A stretch of DNA of 64,000 nucleotides from Litoribacter ruber (GCF_018500185.1 NZ_JAHBGI010000001.1:434001-498000); one strand, 5' to 3'; numbered from the stretch's first letter, positions 47,909-55,455 are shown. Numbers and translations: made by a program. Notes: generated by a model not told the origin, from the letters alone.

Positions 47909-48042
47909 TTTAGAAGTTTAGCATCCCGCACCGCATAGCTTCGCTATATGCGGTGCGGGATTGGTTAGGAGTTTAGGGAGTGCTATTTCTAAACTTCTAA
48001 ACCCTCTGGATGCGCGCAGCGCCCAGAGATAACCTCCTAACC
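47909..48042. repeat. Head-to-head double hairpin element
   Basis: Order: TTTAGAAGTTTAG (47909-47921), GC hairpin (47923-47961), TGGTTAGGAGTTTAG (47962-47976), short spacer, then inverted words TCTAAACTTCTAAAC (47988-48002), second hairpin (48004-48028, CTCTGG/CCCAGAG ends) and ATAACCTCCTAACC (48029-48042). The two halves are inverted relative to each other. It sits between co-directional sulfur genes. Confidence 0.7.
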
Positions 48043-48069
48043 ACCTTTAATAACTTTAATCCATACAAA

Positions 48070-48741
48070 ATGAAAAAACTACTAATTCTCGCAGCAATGG
48101 CCGGCATGTTCGGTCAGGCTGCAATCGCACAGGATGAGAGGCAGACCCCGGTAAAGCGGGATGTGCCGCTGATGGAGGAAAACTACAACCCTGAGGGTGG
48201 CGCCGTGATCATTGACGGCCGGCCTCAGGAGAAGTTTAAGCAATCCCACCTGCCGGGTGCCATCAACATTCAGGAGGCCAAGTTCGGGGAATTTCTAACC
48301 AAAATGGTGGACCCTGAGGTGGAATTCTTTGTAGTGGCAGATAATCCTGAAAGGCTTTCCATGCTAGTGGATCATGCCGATTCGGTGGGGTATGGTCCTA
48401 ATATCAAAGGAGTCTTTTTGTACAATAAAACGGATGGGGAAAAAATTCAGCAGTTTGACAAAACTGAATTTGATCGGGATCCCGATGCGTTTACGATTGT
48501 TGACGTGAGGGGAGAGGATGAGCATGAGGATTATCCGGTGTTCAAAAACTCGGTAAACATCCCCTTGGCCGAGCTAGCCGATCGCGCCGATGAGATTCCT
48601 ACTGGCAAACCCATTGTCGTCCATTGCGGTACCGGCTACCGCTCCGCCATCGGCGCCAGCATCCTTCACCACGAACTGACAGGAGCCAAAGTGCTCGATA
48701 TGGGCAGTCACATCAAGGGATACTTGCCGAAGAAGGATTGA
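48070..48741 (+). CDS. Periplasmic double-rhodanese protein
   Basis: 223 aa from ATG at 48070, chosen because MKKLLILAAMAGMFGQAAIAQ is a clear signal peptide; the upstream in-frame ATG at 48010 lies inside the hairpin element. It has two rhodanese domains: the first lacks Cys, and the second has the active-site Cys in VVHCGTGYRSAIG. Its sequence aligns along its length with the C-terminal half of the fusion protein at 46569 (shared SHLPGAINI, FDK, DAxTI, PIVVHC-x-GYRSA). It looks like a duplicated tail that acquired a signal peptide. It probably transfers sulfane sulfur in the periplasm. Confidence 0.88.
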   Translation: MKKLLILAAMAGMFGQAAIAQDERQTPVKRDVPLMEENYNPEGGAVIIDGRPQEKFKQSHLPGAINIQEAKFGEFLTKMVDPEVEFFVVADNPERLSMLVDHADSVGYGPNIKGVFLYNKTDGEKIQQFDKTEFDRDPDAFTIVDVRGEDEHEDYPVFKNSVNIPLAELADRADEIPTGKPIVVHCGTGYRSAIGASILHHELTGAKVLDMGSHIKGYLPKKD

Positions 48742-49085
48742 TCCGTAGTTGTCCGTCCCGAAGTCGCCTCCCCTGGGAGGTAAACTTCGCACTTCGGGAC
48801 TGTTGTCCCTCCATGGGTCGGCTTCGCCTCCCTGGCTAAGTTGTCATTGTTGTCATGGTTCCAATCCGCGCCCCGCAGGACATTATTTGCGTAATATCAA
48901 CCGAAAGTCCTTTCAAAGGCAAAGCCTTTGAAAGATAGCCGAATCCCTACCTTCAACTGTTCTCGTTAAGCGGGCTCTCATCCCACCCGTGACTGACCTT
49001 ACGTAGAACAATGACAACCATGACAACAGCCCCGGGGAGCCGCAAGCGACTCGCGGGGCGTACAACCATGACAACCACGTGCACC
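48742..49085. repeat. Inverted-repeat-bounded element without gene
   Basis: A CCCGAAGT...ACTTCGGGAC palindrome (48757-48800) is followed by a block bounded by TTGTCAT words at 48840-48860 and their inverse ATGACAAC words at 49007-49027 and 49065-49076. Inside is a perfect 11-bp hairpin CTTTCAAAGGC / GCCTTTGAAAG (48910-48920, 48924-48934). No coding sequence is supported. Confidence 0.55.
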
Positions 49086-49086
49086 C

Positions 49087-49155
49087 CATCCGACATCGGA
49101 CACCCGACATCGTACATCCGACATCCGACATCCGACATCCGACATCCGACATCCC
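49087..49155 (+). repeat. Heptanucleotide microsatellite (ACATCCG)n
   Basis: Six units of ACATCCG run from 49114 to 49155 (the last ends in C), preceded by degenerate copies from 49087. It ends 5 bp before the operator at 49161. Confidence 0.85.
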
Positions 49156-49160
49156 CCTAT

Positions 49161-49204
49161 GTGACTAAAATTACTGTACACCCCACCTCCTTACACTACC
49201 TTTG
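49161..49204 (+). promoter_or_regulatory. Crp/Fnr-type operator and -7 box for the small rhodanese gene
   Basis: GTGACTAAAATTAC (49161-49174) matches GTGAY-N4-RTCAC with one mismatch in the right half. TACCTTTG (49197-49204) is an exact -7 box centred 33 bp downstream, and the ATG is at 49229. Confidence 0.68.
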
Positions 49205-49228
49205 CATAAACTTAAACTAATAACCATT

Positions 49229-49564
49229 ATGTTCTCGAATTTCTTTAAAAGCAAACCAAAGGGTTACAATGATCTTGACGCCAAGTCTTTCCAAGAAGGC
49301 ATGAAAAATAAAAATGCCGTGATCATTGATGTGAGAAGTGCAGGGGAATTTGCAAGCGGGAAACTGAAAGGGGCCAGAAATATCGACCTGATGGGTAACT
49401 TTGCCAAGCAGATCGCAGGCCTGCCCAAAGACAAGGAGTATTACCTGTACTGCAGAAGCGGCAACCGAAGCGGATCCGCTGCCGGCCTCATGGCTAGCAA
49501 CGGATTTGAAAATGTGAACAACCTGAAAGGCGGCATCATGAGCTGGCCTTTTGATACGGTTTGA
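49229..49564 (+). CDS. Single-domain rhodanese
   Basis: 111 aa, cytoplasmic. The start at 49229 is preferred over 49202 because the latter begins inside the -7 promoter box. It is a single rhodanese fold with IIDVRSAGEFASG and the active-site loop YCRSGNRSGSA. It transfers sulfane sulfur between thiosulfate or persulfides and acceptors. It is followed after 30 bp by a thioredoxin, which is a natural reductant of rhodanese persulfide. Confidence 0.9.
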   Translation: MFSNFFKSKPKGYNDLDAKSFQEGMKNKNAVIIDVRSAGEFASGKLKGARNIDLMGNFAKQIAGLPKDKEYYLYCRSGNRSGSAAGLMASNGFENVNNLKGGIMSWPFDTV

Positions 49565-49594
49565 TTTATCGTACTTTGTACAAAAGAAAAAAAT

Positions 49595-49915
49595 ATGAGC
49601 ACTCAAAATAGACCTAAGTCTTTCAACGAGCTAATCTCCGGCGAGCAGCCGGTGTTGGTGGATTTCTTTGCCACCTGGTGCGGACCCTGTCAGATGATGC
49701 AGCCTATACTGGAGGATGTGTCCAAGCAGATGGGTACAGCCGTCAAGGTGATCAAAGTGGATGTGGACAAAAACCAGCTGGCCGCAAGCAAGTTTCAGGT
49801 TAGAGGCGTTCCCACTTTGATTTTATTCCAGAATGGCAAACCTTTGTGGAGGCAGTCCGGTGTGGTGCCGGCCAATCAGCTGGTGCATGTCATCAGACAA
49901 CACGCCAAAGTATAA
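49595..49915 (+). CDS. trxA: Thioredoxin
   Basis: 106 aa, cytoplasmic. The active site WCGPC lies at about 33-37 and cis-Pro in GVPTL at about 70-74. It reduces disulfides and persulfides. Its position directly behind a rhodanese gene and ahead of a persulfide dioxygenase suggests a dedicated role in sulfane-sulfur reduction rather than the housekeeping thioredoxin. No separate operator was found, so it is likely co-transcribed from the promoter at 49197. Confidence 0.93.
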   Translation: MSTQNRPKSFNELISGEQPVLVDFFATWCGPCQMMQPILEDVSKQMGTAVKVIKVDVDKNQLAASKFQVRGVPTLILFQNGKPLWRQSGVVPANQLVHVIRQHAKV

Positions 49916-49970
49916 TGTGACAAATGTCATTTAGCTTGAGCGATTCGTAGTTTAACTTTGTAGAATAATA

Positions 49971-50130
49971 GGACGGAAGACGGAAGACGGAAGACCGAAT
50001 CTAGTGTAAAAATTGGCCACAAAGGCCACCAAGTTTTCACGAAGTTTCACAAAGGCCACTTCTCGGAGAAAAATTAAAAAGCTTGAGAAAAAAGTGTCAA
50101 GTAAATTTAGAACATGACATAATTATCAAA
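49971..50130. repeat. GGAAGAC heptamers and GGCCACAAAGG/GTGTCAAGTA words
   Basis: Heptamer GGAAGAC repeats lie at 49971-49996. Then come the word cluster TTGGCCACAAAGGCCACCAA (50014-50033), TTCACGAAG (50037-50045), and an AGCTTGA...GTGTCAAGTA word with ATTTAGAACATGACA (50081-50121). The last is repeated nearly exactly at about 58471-58509. No gene. Confidence 0.65.
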
Positions 50131-50149
50131 TACGGAAAATATAACCATT

Positions 50150-51571
50150 ATGAAAATAGAACAGATTTATACGGGATGTTTGGCACAGGGTGCTTATTAC
50201 ATCGAGTCCAACGGAGAGGCCGCAATCATTGATCCTTTGAGAGAGGTGCAGCCTTATATTGAAAAAGCGGAAAGAAACGGAGTGAAGATCAAGTATGTGT
50301 TTGAAACCCACTTCCACGCCGATTTCGTGTCAGGCCATAAAGACCTTGCTTCCAAAACCGGTGCAACTATAGTATTTGGTCCAACTGAAATGAAACTGGG
50401 CTTTGATGCCGTAGTGGCACAGGATGGACAGGAATTCTCCATCGGTAAAGCTAAAATTAAAGTGATCCACACTCCAGGTCATACCATGGAAAGCTCCGTT
50501 TTCCTTTTGACCAATGAGGAGGGTAAAGAAGAGGCCATCTTCACCGGCGACACCTTATTTATCGGTGACGTGGGAAGACCTGACCTGGCCCAAAAAGTAG
50601 TCGAGGATTTGACCCAGGACATTCTTGCGGGCCATCTTTACGATTCTTTGAGAAACAAGATCATGCCGCTTTCCGATGATTTGATCGTATATCCGGCCCA
50701 CGGTGCGGGTAGTGCCTGTGGGAAGAACATGAGCAAGGAAACTTCCGATACTTTGGGCAACCAAAAGAAAACCAATTACGCTTTGCAGGACATGAGCAAA
50801 GAGGAGTTTATCAAACAAGTGATTACCGGACTTACCCCTCCGCCGTCATATTTCCCACAAAACGTGATGATGAACATCCAGGGTTATGACAACATCGACG
50901 AGGTGTTGACCAGAGGCCAGAGAGCTCTTTCTCCTACGGAGTTTGAAGCTGCTGCCAATGAGACCGGAGCCATCCTTCTGGATACCAGAGCTCCTCAGGT
51001 ATTCGCCAAAGGTTTTGTACCTAAATCCATCAACATCGGTATCGACGGGTCATTTGCCGTATGGGTAGGGACTTTGATCCCGGATGTGAAGCAGGAGTTG
51101 CTGATCATTGCCGATGAGGGTAGAGAGGAAGAAGTGATCACCAGACTTGCCCGTGTGGGTTATGACCATGCTTTGGGATACCTAAAAGGAGGTTTCGAAA
51201 CTTGGAAATCTGAAGGCAAGGAAGTGGATGCCATCAGATCCATCTCAGCAGATGAGTTGGCCGCTATCAAGGAAAACGACCCCCAGGCTGCCATATTGGA
51301 TGTGAGGAAAAACAGCGAGCATATCAGCGAGCATATCGTGGGAGCTGAAAATGTTGCCTTGGACTATATCAACGAAAACATGGCCCAAGTGGACAAGGAC
51401 AAGACTTACTACGTGCATTGCGCAGGAGGATACAGGTCCATGATCTTCACCTCCATCCTCAAAGCCAGAGGTTACGACAACTTGATCGACGTGGACGGCG
51501 GCTTCAAAGCCATCAAGGATTCAGGCAAATTCCAACTAAGCGAATACGTCTGTCCTTCTACGTTACTGTAA
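50150..51571 (+). CDS. Second persulfide dioxygenase-rhodanese fusion
   Basis: 473 aa. The metallo-beta-lactamase domain carries H54, H56 and D58 (THFHADF), TPGH and TGDTLF as in the first fusion. It is followed by a Cys-less rhodanese domain (about 258-355) and an active one (about 365-470) with C424 in HCAGGYRS. It resembles the 46569 protein in the lactamase part but has a longer middle. It probably oxidises persulfides to sulfite. No Crp/Fnr palindrome stands directly before it. A terminal VCPSTLL gives one extra Cys. Confidence 0.92.
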   Translation: MKIEQIYTGCLAQGAYYIESNGEAAIIDPLREVQPYIEKAERNGVKIKYVFETHFHADFVSGHKDLASKTGATIVFGPTEMKLGFDAVVAQDGQEFSIGKAKIKVIHTPGHTMESSVFLLTNEEGKEEAIFTGDTLFIGDVGRPDLAQKVVEDLTQDILAGHLYDSLRNKIMPLSDDLIVYPAHGAGSACGKNMSKETSDTLGNQKKTNYALQDMSKEEFIKQVITGLTPPPSYFPQNVMMNIQGYDNIDEVLTRGQRALSPTEFEAAANETGAILLDTRAPQVFAKGFVPKSINIGIDGSFAVWVGTLIPDVKQELLIIADEGREEEVITRLARVGYDHALGYLKGGFETWKSEGKEVDAIRSISADELAAIKENDPQAAILDVRKNSEHISEHIVGAENVALDYINENMAQVDKDKTYYVHCAGGYRSMIFTSILKARGYDNLIDVDGGFKAIKDSGKFQLSEYVCPSTLL

Positions 51572-52200
51572 AGGGCAGGGCACTGAAATGGGTCACAAAG
51601 GACACAAAGTGCTCACGAAGTCGCACTAAGGCCTCTTCGCGGACAATTAAGCGTCGTCACCTCGACTGAAGCGAAGCGAAATGGAGAGGTCTAGGACGTG
51701 ACAAAAATTGGATAGTGGGTTTAGAAGCCTGCCTGCCGGCAAAGGCAGGTTTATTTCCCGATCATCGCTGCGCGGATCGGGAGGTTTAGGAGTTTAGAAA
51801 CCGCGAAGCGACGCCAGGCTGAAATGAAATTGGTCACGAAGGACACAAAGTTTCCTCTAAGTCGCACGAAGGTCTATTCTCAGATTCATTTGCTCAAATT
51901 AGCCTCAAGGCTAAAAGGGTATAAAACAAGCCTTTGACCTAGAAATACTTGGTATTTGGTACCTGGTACTTCGTACCCAAATACTCACGTAAGTAAAAGG
52001 GTCACGAAGGACACAAAATCCTCTTTGCGGTCCGAAAGTAATTCCCCCTTTGAAGGGGGTTTGGGGGATGTGAAACGTGCATTAAGGCTTCATTCGCTGA
52101 AATTAGCACCAAGGCCAAATGGACATAAAACTAGCCCCCGACCCAAAAATACTTAGTACCTAGTACCTAGTACCTAGTACATTATATTAAACCAAACAAA
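51572..52200. repeat. Block of modular intergenic repeats with palindromic cassettes
   Basis: There is no gene. In order: GTCACAAAGGACACAAAG words, a TCGTCACCTCGACTGAAGCG word (51652-51671), TTTAGAAG (51720-51727) split from TTTATTTCCC by a 22-bp palindrome CCTGCC...GGCAGG (51728-51749). Next is a CCCGATC...GATCGGG hairpin (about 51757-51781), then GGTATAAAAC and two GGTAC clusters (about 51951-51979, 52150-52182). These words recur at 54.6, 55.5, 55.7, 56.0 and 61.7-62.8 kb. Confidence 0.75.
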
Positions 52201-52205
52201 CCCTT

Positions 52206-52233
52206 AAACGGCGAGACTCAGTTCTCGCCGTTT
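52206..52233 (+). terminator. Hairpin before the porin promoter
   Basis: AAACGGCGAGA (52206-52216) pairs perfectly with TCTCGCCGTTT (52223-52233), with a T-rich tail. It isolates the porin promoter from upstream transcription. Confidence 0.75.
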
Positions 52234-52253
52234 TCGGTTTAAAGATTTGCAGT

Positions 52254-52298
52254 GTGATGAATGTCACTGTAAGGACACAAGATGATGATGTATCTTTG
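52254..52298 (+). promoter_or_regulatory. Crp/Fnr-type operator and -7 box for the porin/YeeE unit
   Basis: GTGATGAATGTCAC (52254-52267) is a near-perfect palindrome. TATCTTTG (52291-52298) is centred 34 bp downstream. The ATG at 52306 is only 7 bp past the box, so the transcript would have an extremely short leader. Confidence 0.7.
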
Positions 52299-52305
52299 TA
52301 ACGTG

Positions 52306-53688
52306 ATGAAAAAGTATCTGTTTGTAGCGGCGATGTTGATCTCTCTTGTGGCTTACCCCCAAGAGAAACACGCCAAAATGGACAGCATGGGCCAGAACAG
52401 TGGAACACTGGGCGACTGGTTCAAAAATGGGGAGCTGGACTTTCATGTCCGCAAATTCTACATGGCTACCCGAAACAAAGGCGCTTTGTTGGATTATTCC
52501 TCCCTGGCCACCGGAGCTGGGATGGGGTATTACAGCCCTTCCTTCAAAGGTTTCCATGTGGGATTTAGCGGGTTCTTTGTTTTCCAGCTCTATGAACATA
52601 ATCTGCGCATAGCGGACCCGAGCACGGGAAATGTCAACAGGTACGAAATCCTGCTCTATGACATGAATGATCTGGATAACACCAGAGACCTGGACAGATT
52701 GGAGCATTTGTATATTTCCTATCTTAAGGGCGGTTTTCAGGCCGTTTTCGGAAGGCAAAGTGTTAACTCGCCATTCCTAAATGAGCAGGACAACCGGATG
52801 AGGCCTAATACTTTCAGTGGTTTGACTCTCAGGTACAAGACTAACGAATGGGACATATACGGGGGTGCTTTCAGCCATGTCACCATGCGGGGCACGGTGG
52901 ATTGGTACACCATTGAGGAGTCCTTCGGGGTGTATCCCTTTGGCAGGAATCCTTTTGGGGAGCCTTCTAGGTATAAGGACAACATTACCTCCAAAGGCAT
53001 AGGGATGCTGGGCGTGCAGCGCAAACTGAATGAGCAAGGCAACCTCCAGGTATATAATTATTGGGCGGAAAATGTGTTCAACACCACCTTTGCCCAGACA
53101 GATTGGAAGTTTGGGATGGGGGGAAAAGGGTTGCAACTGGGTTTGCAGGGCTTTTATCAGTCCCCAACAGGGGGAGGCAACGAAAACCCAACCATGTCCT
53201 ATATTATGGACAGCGAGCAGACCTACGGGATAGGCGGCAAGGCCGGATGGTATGGCGGAAACCATGCCTGGTCCCTGAATTTCCTCGGCATTTCAGACTC
53301 GGGAAGATTTCTCTTTCCGAGAGAATGGGGAAGGGAAAGGTTTTATGCCAGTTTGCCAAGAGAAAGATTCGAAGGAAATGGCGGGGTCACAGCCATCACC
53401 GCCAAATATGACTGGAAAAGTTCACATAACTGGAGAGGTGCCCTGGGTGCCAGCACAGTCAAAAACCCGGACATTAATAATTATGGGTTAAACAAATACG
53501 GGGTGCCGTCCTATTATCATTTCGTGGGCGAACTTGACTACGAATTTGACGGTTTTCTCAAAGGGCTGGACCTCAGGTTTATGGTAGTCAACAAGACCGC
53601 CCAGAGGCCCAACCAGGTTCCCGACCGTTTCCGGATCAACCGGGTGGATATGTGGAACTTCAATGTAATAATGGATTATAGATTTTAA
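52306..53688 (+). CDS. Outer-membrane porin, sulfur-cluster associated
   Basis: 460 aa. The signal peptide MKKYLFVAAMLISLVAYPQ starts at 52306; the in-frame ATGs at 52282-52288 would overlap the -7 box, so they are disfavoured. The mature protein has many short amphipathic strands and ends in ...FNVIMDYRF with a terminal Phe, typical of outer-membrane barrels. It resembles OprD-like porins in overall character, but family assignment is moderate. The YeeE-type gene follows after 15 bp, so it may admit thiosulfate or sulfate for that transporter. Confidence 0.78.
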   Translation: MKKYLFVAAMLISLVAYPQEKHAKMDSMGQNSGTLGDWFKNGELDFHVRKFYMATRNKGALLDYSSLATGAGMGYYSPSFKGFHVGFSGFFVFQLYEHNLRIADPSTGNVNRYEILLYDMNDLDNTRDLDRLEHLYISYLKGGFQAVFGRQSVNSPFLNEQDNRMRPNTFSGLTLRYKTNEWDIYGGAFSHVTMRGTVDWYTIEESFGVYPFGRNPFGEPSRYKDNITSKGIGMLGVQRKLNEQGNLQVYNYWAENVFNTTFAQTDWKFGMGGKGLQLGLQGFYQSPTGGGNENPTMSYIMDSEQTYGIGGKAGWYGGNHAWSLNFLGISDSGRFLFPREWGRERFYASLPRERFEGNGGVTAITAKYDWKSSHNWRGALGASTVKNPDINNYGLNKYGVPSYYHFVGELDYEFDGFLKGLDLRFMVVNKTAQRPNQVPDRFRINRVDMWNFNVIMDYRF

Positions 53689-53703
53689 ACAATAGATTAG
53701 AAA

Positions 53704-54285
53704 ATGGAACAATTAATTGAACTGATTAAGCAACCGTGGCCCTGGTATGTGGCGGGCCCGTTGATTGGATTGACGGTACCGGCGCTTCTGCTGCTGGGCA
53801 ACAAATCCTTCGGGATATCCTCTTCGCTGCGCCATGCCTGTGCGGCCTGTTTTCCGGCCAACATTCCCTTTTTCCAGTACAATTGGCAGAAGGAAATGTG
53901 GAATCTGGTATTCGTGCTGGGAGTGCTGATCGGAGGCTTTGTGGCCACCGTGTTTATTTCCAATCCCGACACCGTAGTAGTGGCCGAGTCCACCCAAAGG
54001 GATCTTGCAGCCTTGGGGATAACCAGTTTTGGCAATCTGATGCCCAAGGAGATCTTTACCTTCGACAACCTGTTTACGCTGAAAGGACTGTTTTTCTTCG
54101 TGATAGGTGGTTTTATGGTAGGTTTCGGAACCCGATATGCGGGCGGCTGTACATCAGGCCACGCCATCATGGGGATCAGCAACCTGCAGTGGCCATCTTT
54201 GGTAGCAACCATTTTCTTCATGCTGGGCGGCTTCGCCATGACCCACCTGCTCCTACCGCATATTATGGCATTTGTGGGATTCTAG
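53704..54285 (+). CDS. YeeE/YedE-type transporter half (thiosulfate uptake-like), part 1
   Basis: 193 aa inner-membrane protein with about four to five spans. Family motifs are [12 protein letters not shown] (about 41-52) and [14 protein letters not shown] (about 146-159). In the thiosulfate transporter YeeE, conserved Cys residues of such motifs are needed for uptake. Here the transporter is split: this half plus the protein at 54964. It follows the porin by 15 bp. Between the two halves lies a 59-bp tandem array. Confidence 0.88.
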   Translation: MEQLIELIKQPWPWYVAGPLIGLTVPALLLLGNKSFGISSSLRHACAACFPANIPFFQYNWQKEMWNLVFVLGVLIGGFVATVFISNPDTVVVAESTQRDLAALGITSFGNLMPKEIFTFDNLFTLKGLFFFVIGGFMVGFGTRYAGGCTSGHAIMGISNLQWPSLVATIFFMLGGFAMTHLLLPHIMAFVGF

Positions 54286-54290
54286 GTCAA

Positions 54291-54640
54291 TTGGCCACAA
54301 AGGGCACCAAGTTTCCACGAAGTCGCACAAAGTCCACATCGCGGAGTCAATTGGCCACAAAGGGCACCAAGTTTTCACGAAGGACACCAAGGCCACATCG
54401 CGGAGACAATTGGCCACACAGGGCACCAAGTTTTCACGAAGGACACCAAGGCCACATCGCGGAGACAATTGGCCACACAGGGCACCAAGTTTTCACGAAG
54501 GACACCAAGGCCACATCGCGGAGACAATTGGCCACACAGGGCACCAAGTTTTCACGAAGGACACCAAGGCCACATCGCGGAGACAATTGGCCACACAGGG
54601 CACCAAGTTTTCACGAAGGACACCAAGGCCACATCGCGGA
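54291..54640 (+). repeat. 59-bp tandem array (six units) between transporter halves
   Basis: Units begin TTGGCCACA at 54291, 54351, 54410, 54469, 54528 and 54587. Units 3-5 are identical and the sixth differs only at its end, so expansion is recent. The unit holds CACCAAGTTTTCACGAAGG and CCACATCGCGGAG. There are no unique spacers, so it is not a CRISPR. Confidence 0.9.
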
Positions 54641-54960
54641 CAATTAAGCGTCGTCACCTCGACTGAAGCGAAGCGAAATGGAGAGGTCTTGAACGTGATA
54701 AAAATTAGATAGTGCGTTTAGAAGCCTGCCTGCCGGCAAAGGCAGGTTTATTTCCCGATCAGCGCTTCGCGGATCGTGAGGTTTAGGGGTTTAGAAAAGC
54801 GCGAGGCGACGCCAACATGAAATGGGTCACGAAGGACACAACTTGTCCCGAGCAGCGGAGCGAATCGGGAAAGTTTTCACGAAGTCGCACAAAGGAGCTT
54901 AAAGTCTGACTCCGGTCCCGGTCTTCCGTCTTCGGTCTTCCGTCTTTAAAAAACATCAAA
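54641..54960. repeat. Modular repeat block with palindromic cassettes
   Basis: The TCGTCACCTCGACTGAAGCG word is at about 54650-54669. TTTAGAAG is followed by the 22-bp CCTGCC...GGCAGG cassette (54725-54746), then a CCCGATC hairpin. A second cassette of about 30 bp with CTTGTCCCGA and TCGGGAA ends (54842-54871) interrupts a GACACAA-AGTTTTCACG word. GTCTTCC heptamers (about 54918-54945) precede the next gene. Confidence 0.75.
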
Positions 54961-54963
54961 AAA

Positions 54964-55455
54964 ATGAACACAGAACAAAAAAACATACAAAACAACCCGT
55001 TGGAGTGCGAGGCGCCCAATATGCAGAAAATGGACGAGACAGGCTTGTCTCTGCTGAAATACTTGATCGTAGGAATCCTTTTTGGGATCGTGTTTGTCAA
55101 GGCGGAGATCATTTCTTGGTACAGGATACAGGAAATGTTCAGGCTGCAGAGCTTCTTCATGTACGGGGTGATCGGTTCGGCCATCGCCGTGGGGATGCTT
55201 TCCATTCAGATCATCAAAAGATTCAACATCAAAACCATCTCCGGGGAGCCCATCAAGATCGGCAACAAGGAGTTCAGAAAAGGCCAGATCATCGGTGGAT
55301 TCATCTTCGGCCTCGGCTGGGCCCTCACAGGCGCCTGTCCAGGACCATTGTTCGCCCAGATTGGTAGTGGTTTCGGCGTGGTAGCTGTGACGCTGTTAAG
55401 TGCAATTGCAGGTACTTGGGTGTACGGCAGGTTTGCGGATAAACTACCGAACTAA
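54964..55455 (+). CDS. YeeE/YedE-type transporter half, part 2 (DUF6691-like)
   Basis: 163 aa. A short hydrophilic N-terminus with one Cys is followed by about four membrane spans. The signature GLGWALTGACPGPLFAQIG (about 117-135) carries the conserved Cys of the second half of YeeE/YedE proteins. It should assemble with the 53704 product into one transporter. Its upstream DNA is repeat sequence with no recognisable promoter box, so expression may rely on read-through. Confidence 0.88.
   Translation: MNTEQKNIQNNPLECEAPNMQKMDETGLSLLKYLIVGILFGIVFVKAEIISWYRIQEMFRLQSFFMYGVIGSAIAVGMLSIQIIKRFNIKTISGEPIKIGNKEFRKGQIIGGFIFGLGWALTGACPGPLFAQIGSGFGVVAVTLLSAIAGTWVYGRFADKLPN

Noticed and set aside
48913-49181. 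Open frames reading MSDVGCRMSDVGC-like repeats
   Set aside because: Product of the heptamer microsatellite, whose 21-bp multiple gives a seven-residue period.
50086-50121. GTGTCA...TGACA inverted pair before the second dioxygenase as a Crp/Fnr site
   Set aside because: Spacing is wrong, there is no matching -7 box, and the same sequence occurs as a repeat word at about 58.5 kb.
54291-54640. CRISPR-like regular repeats
   Set aside because: The units are contiguous and wholly repeated, with no unique spacers and no cas genes.
53736-54712. Open frames with repeats such as GHQVFTKDTKATSRRQLATQ
   Set aside because: They arise from the 59-bp tandem DNA repeat and overlap the real transporter gene in another frame.
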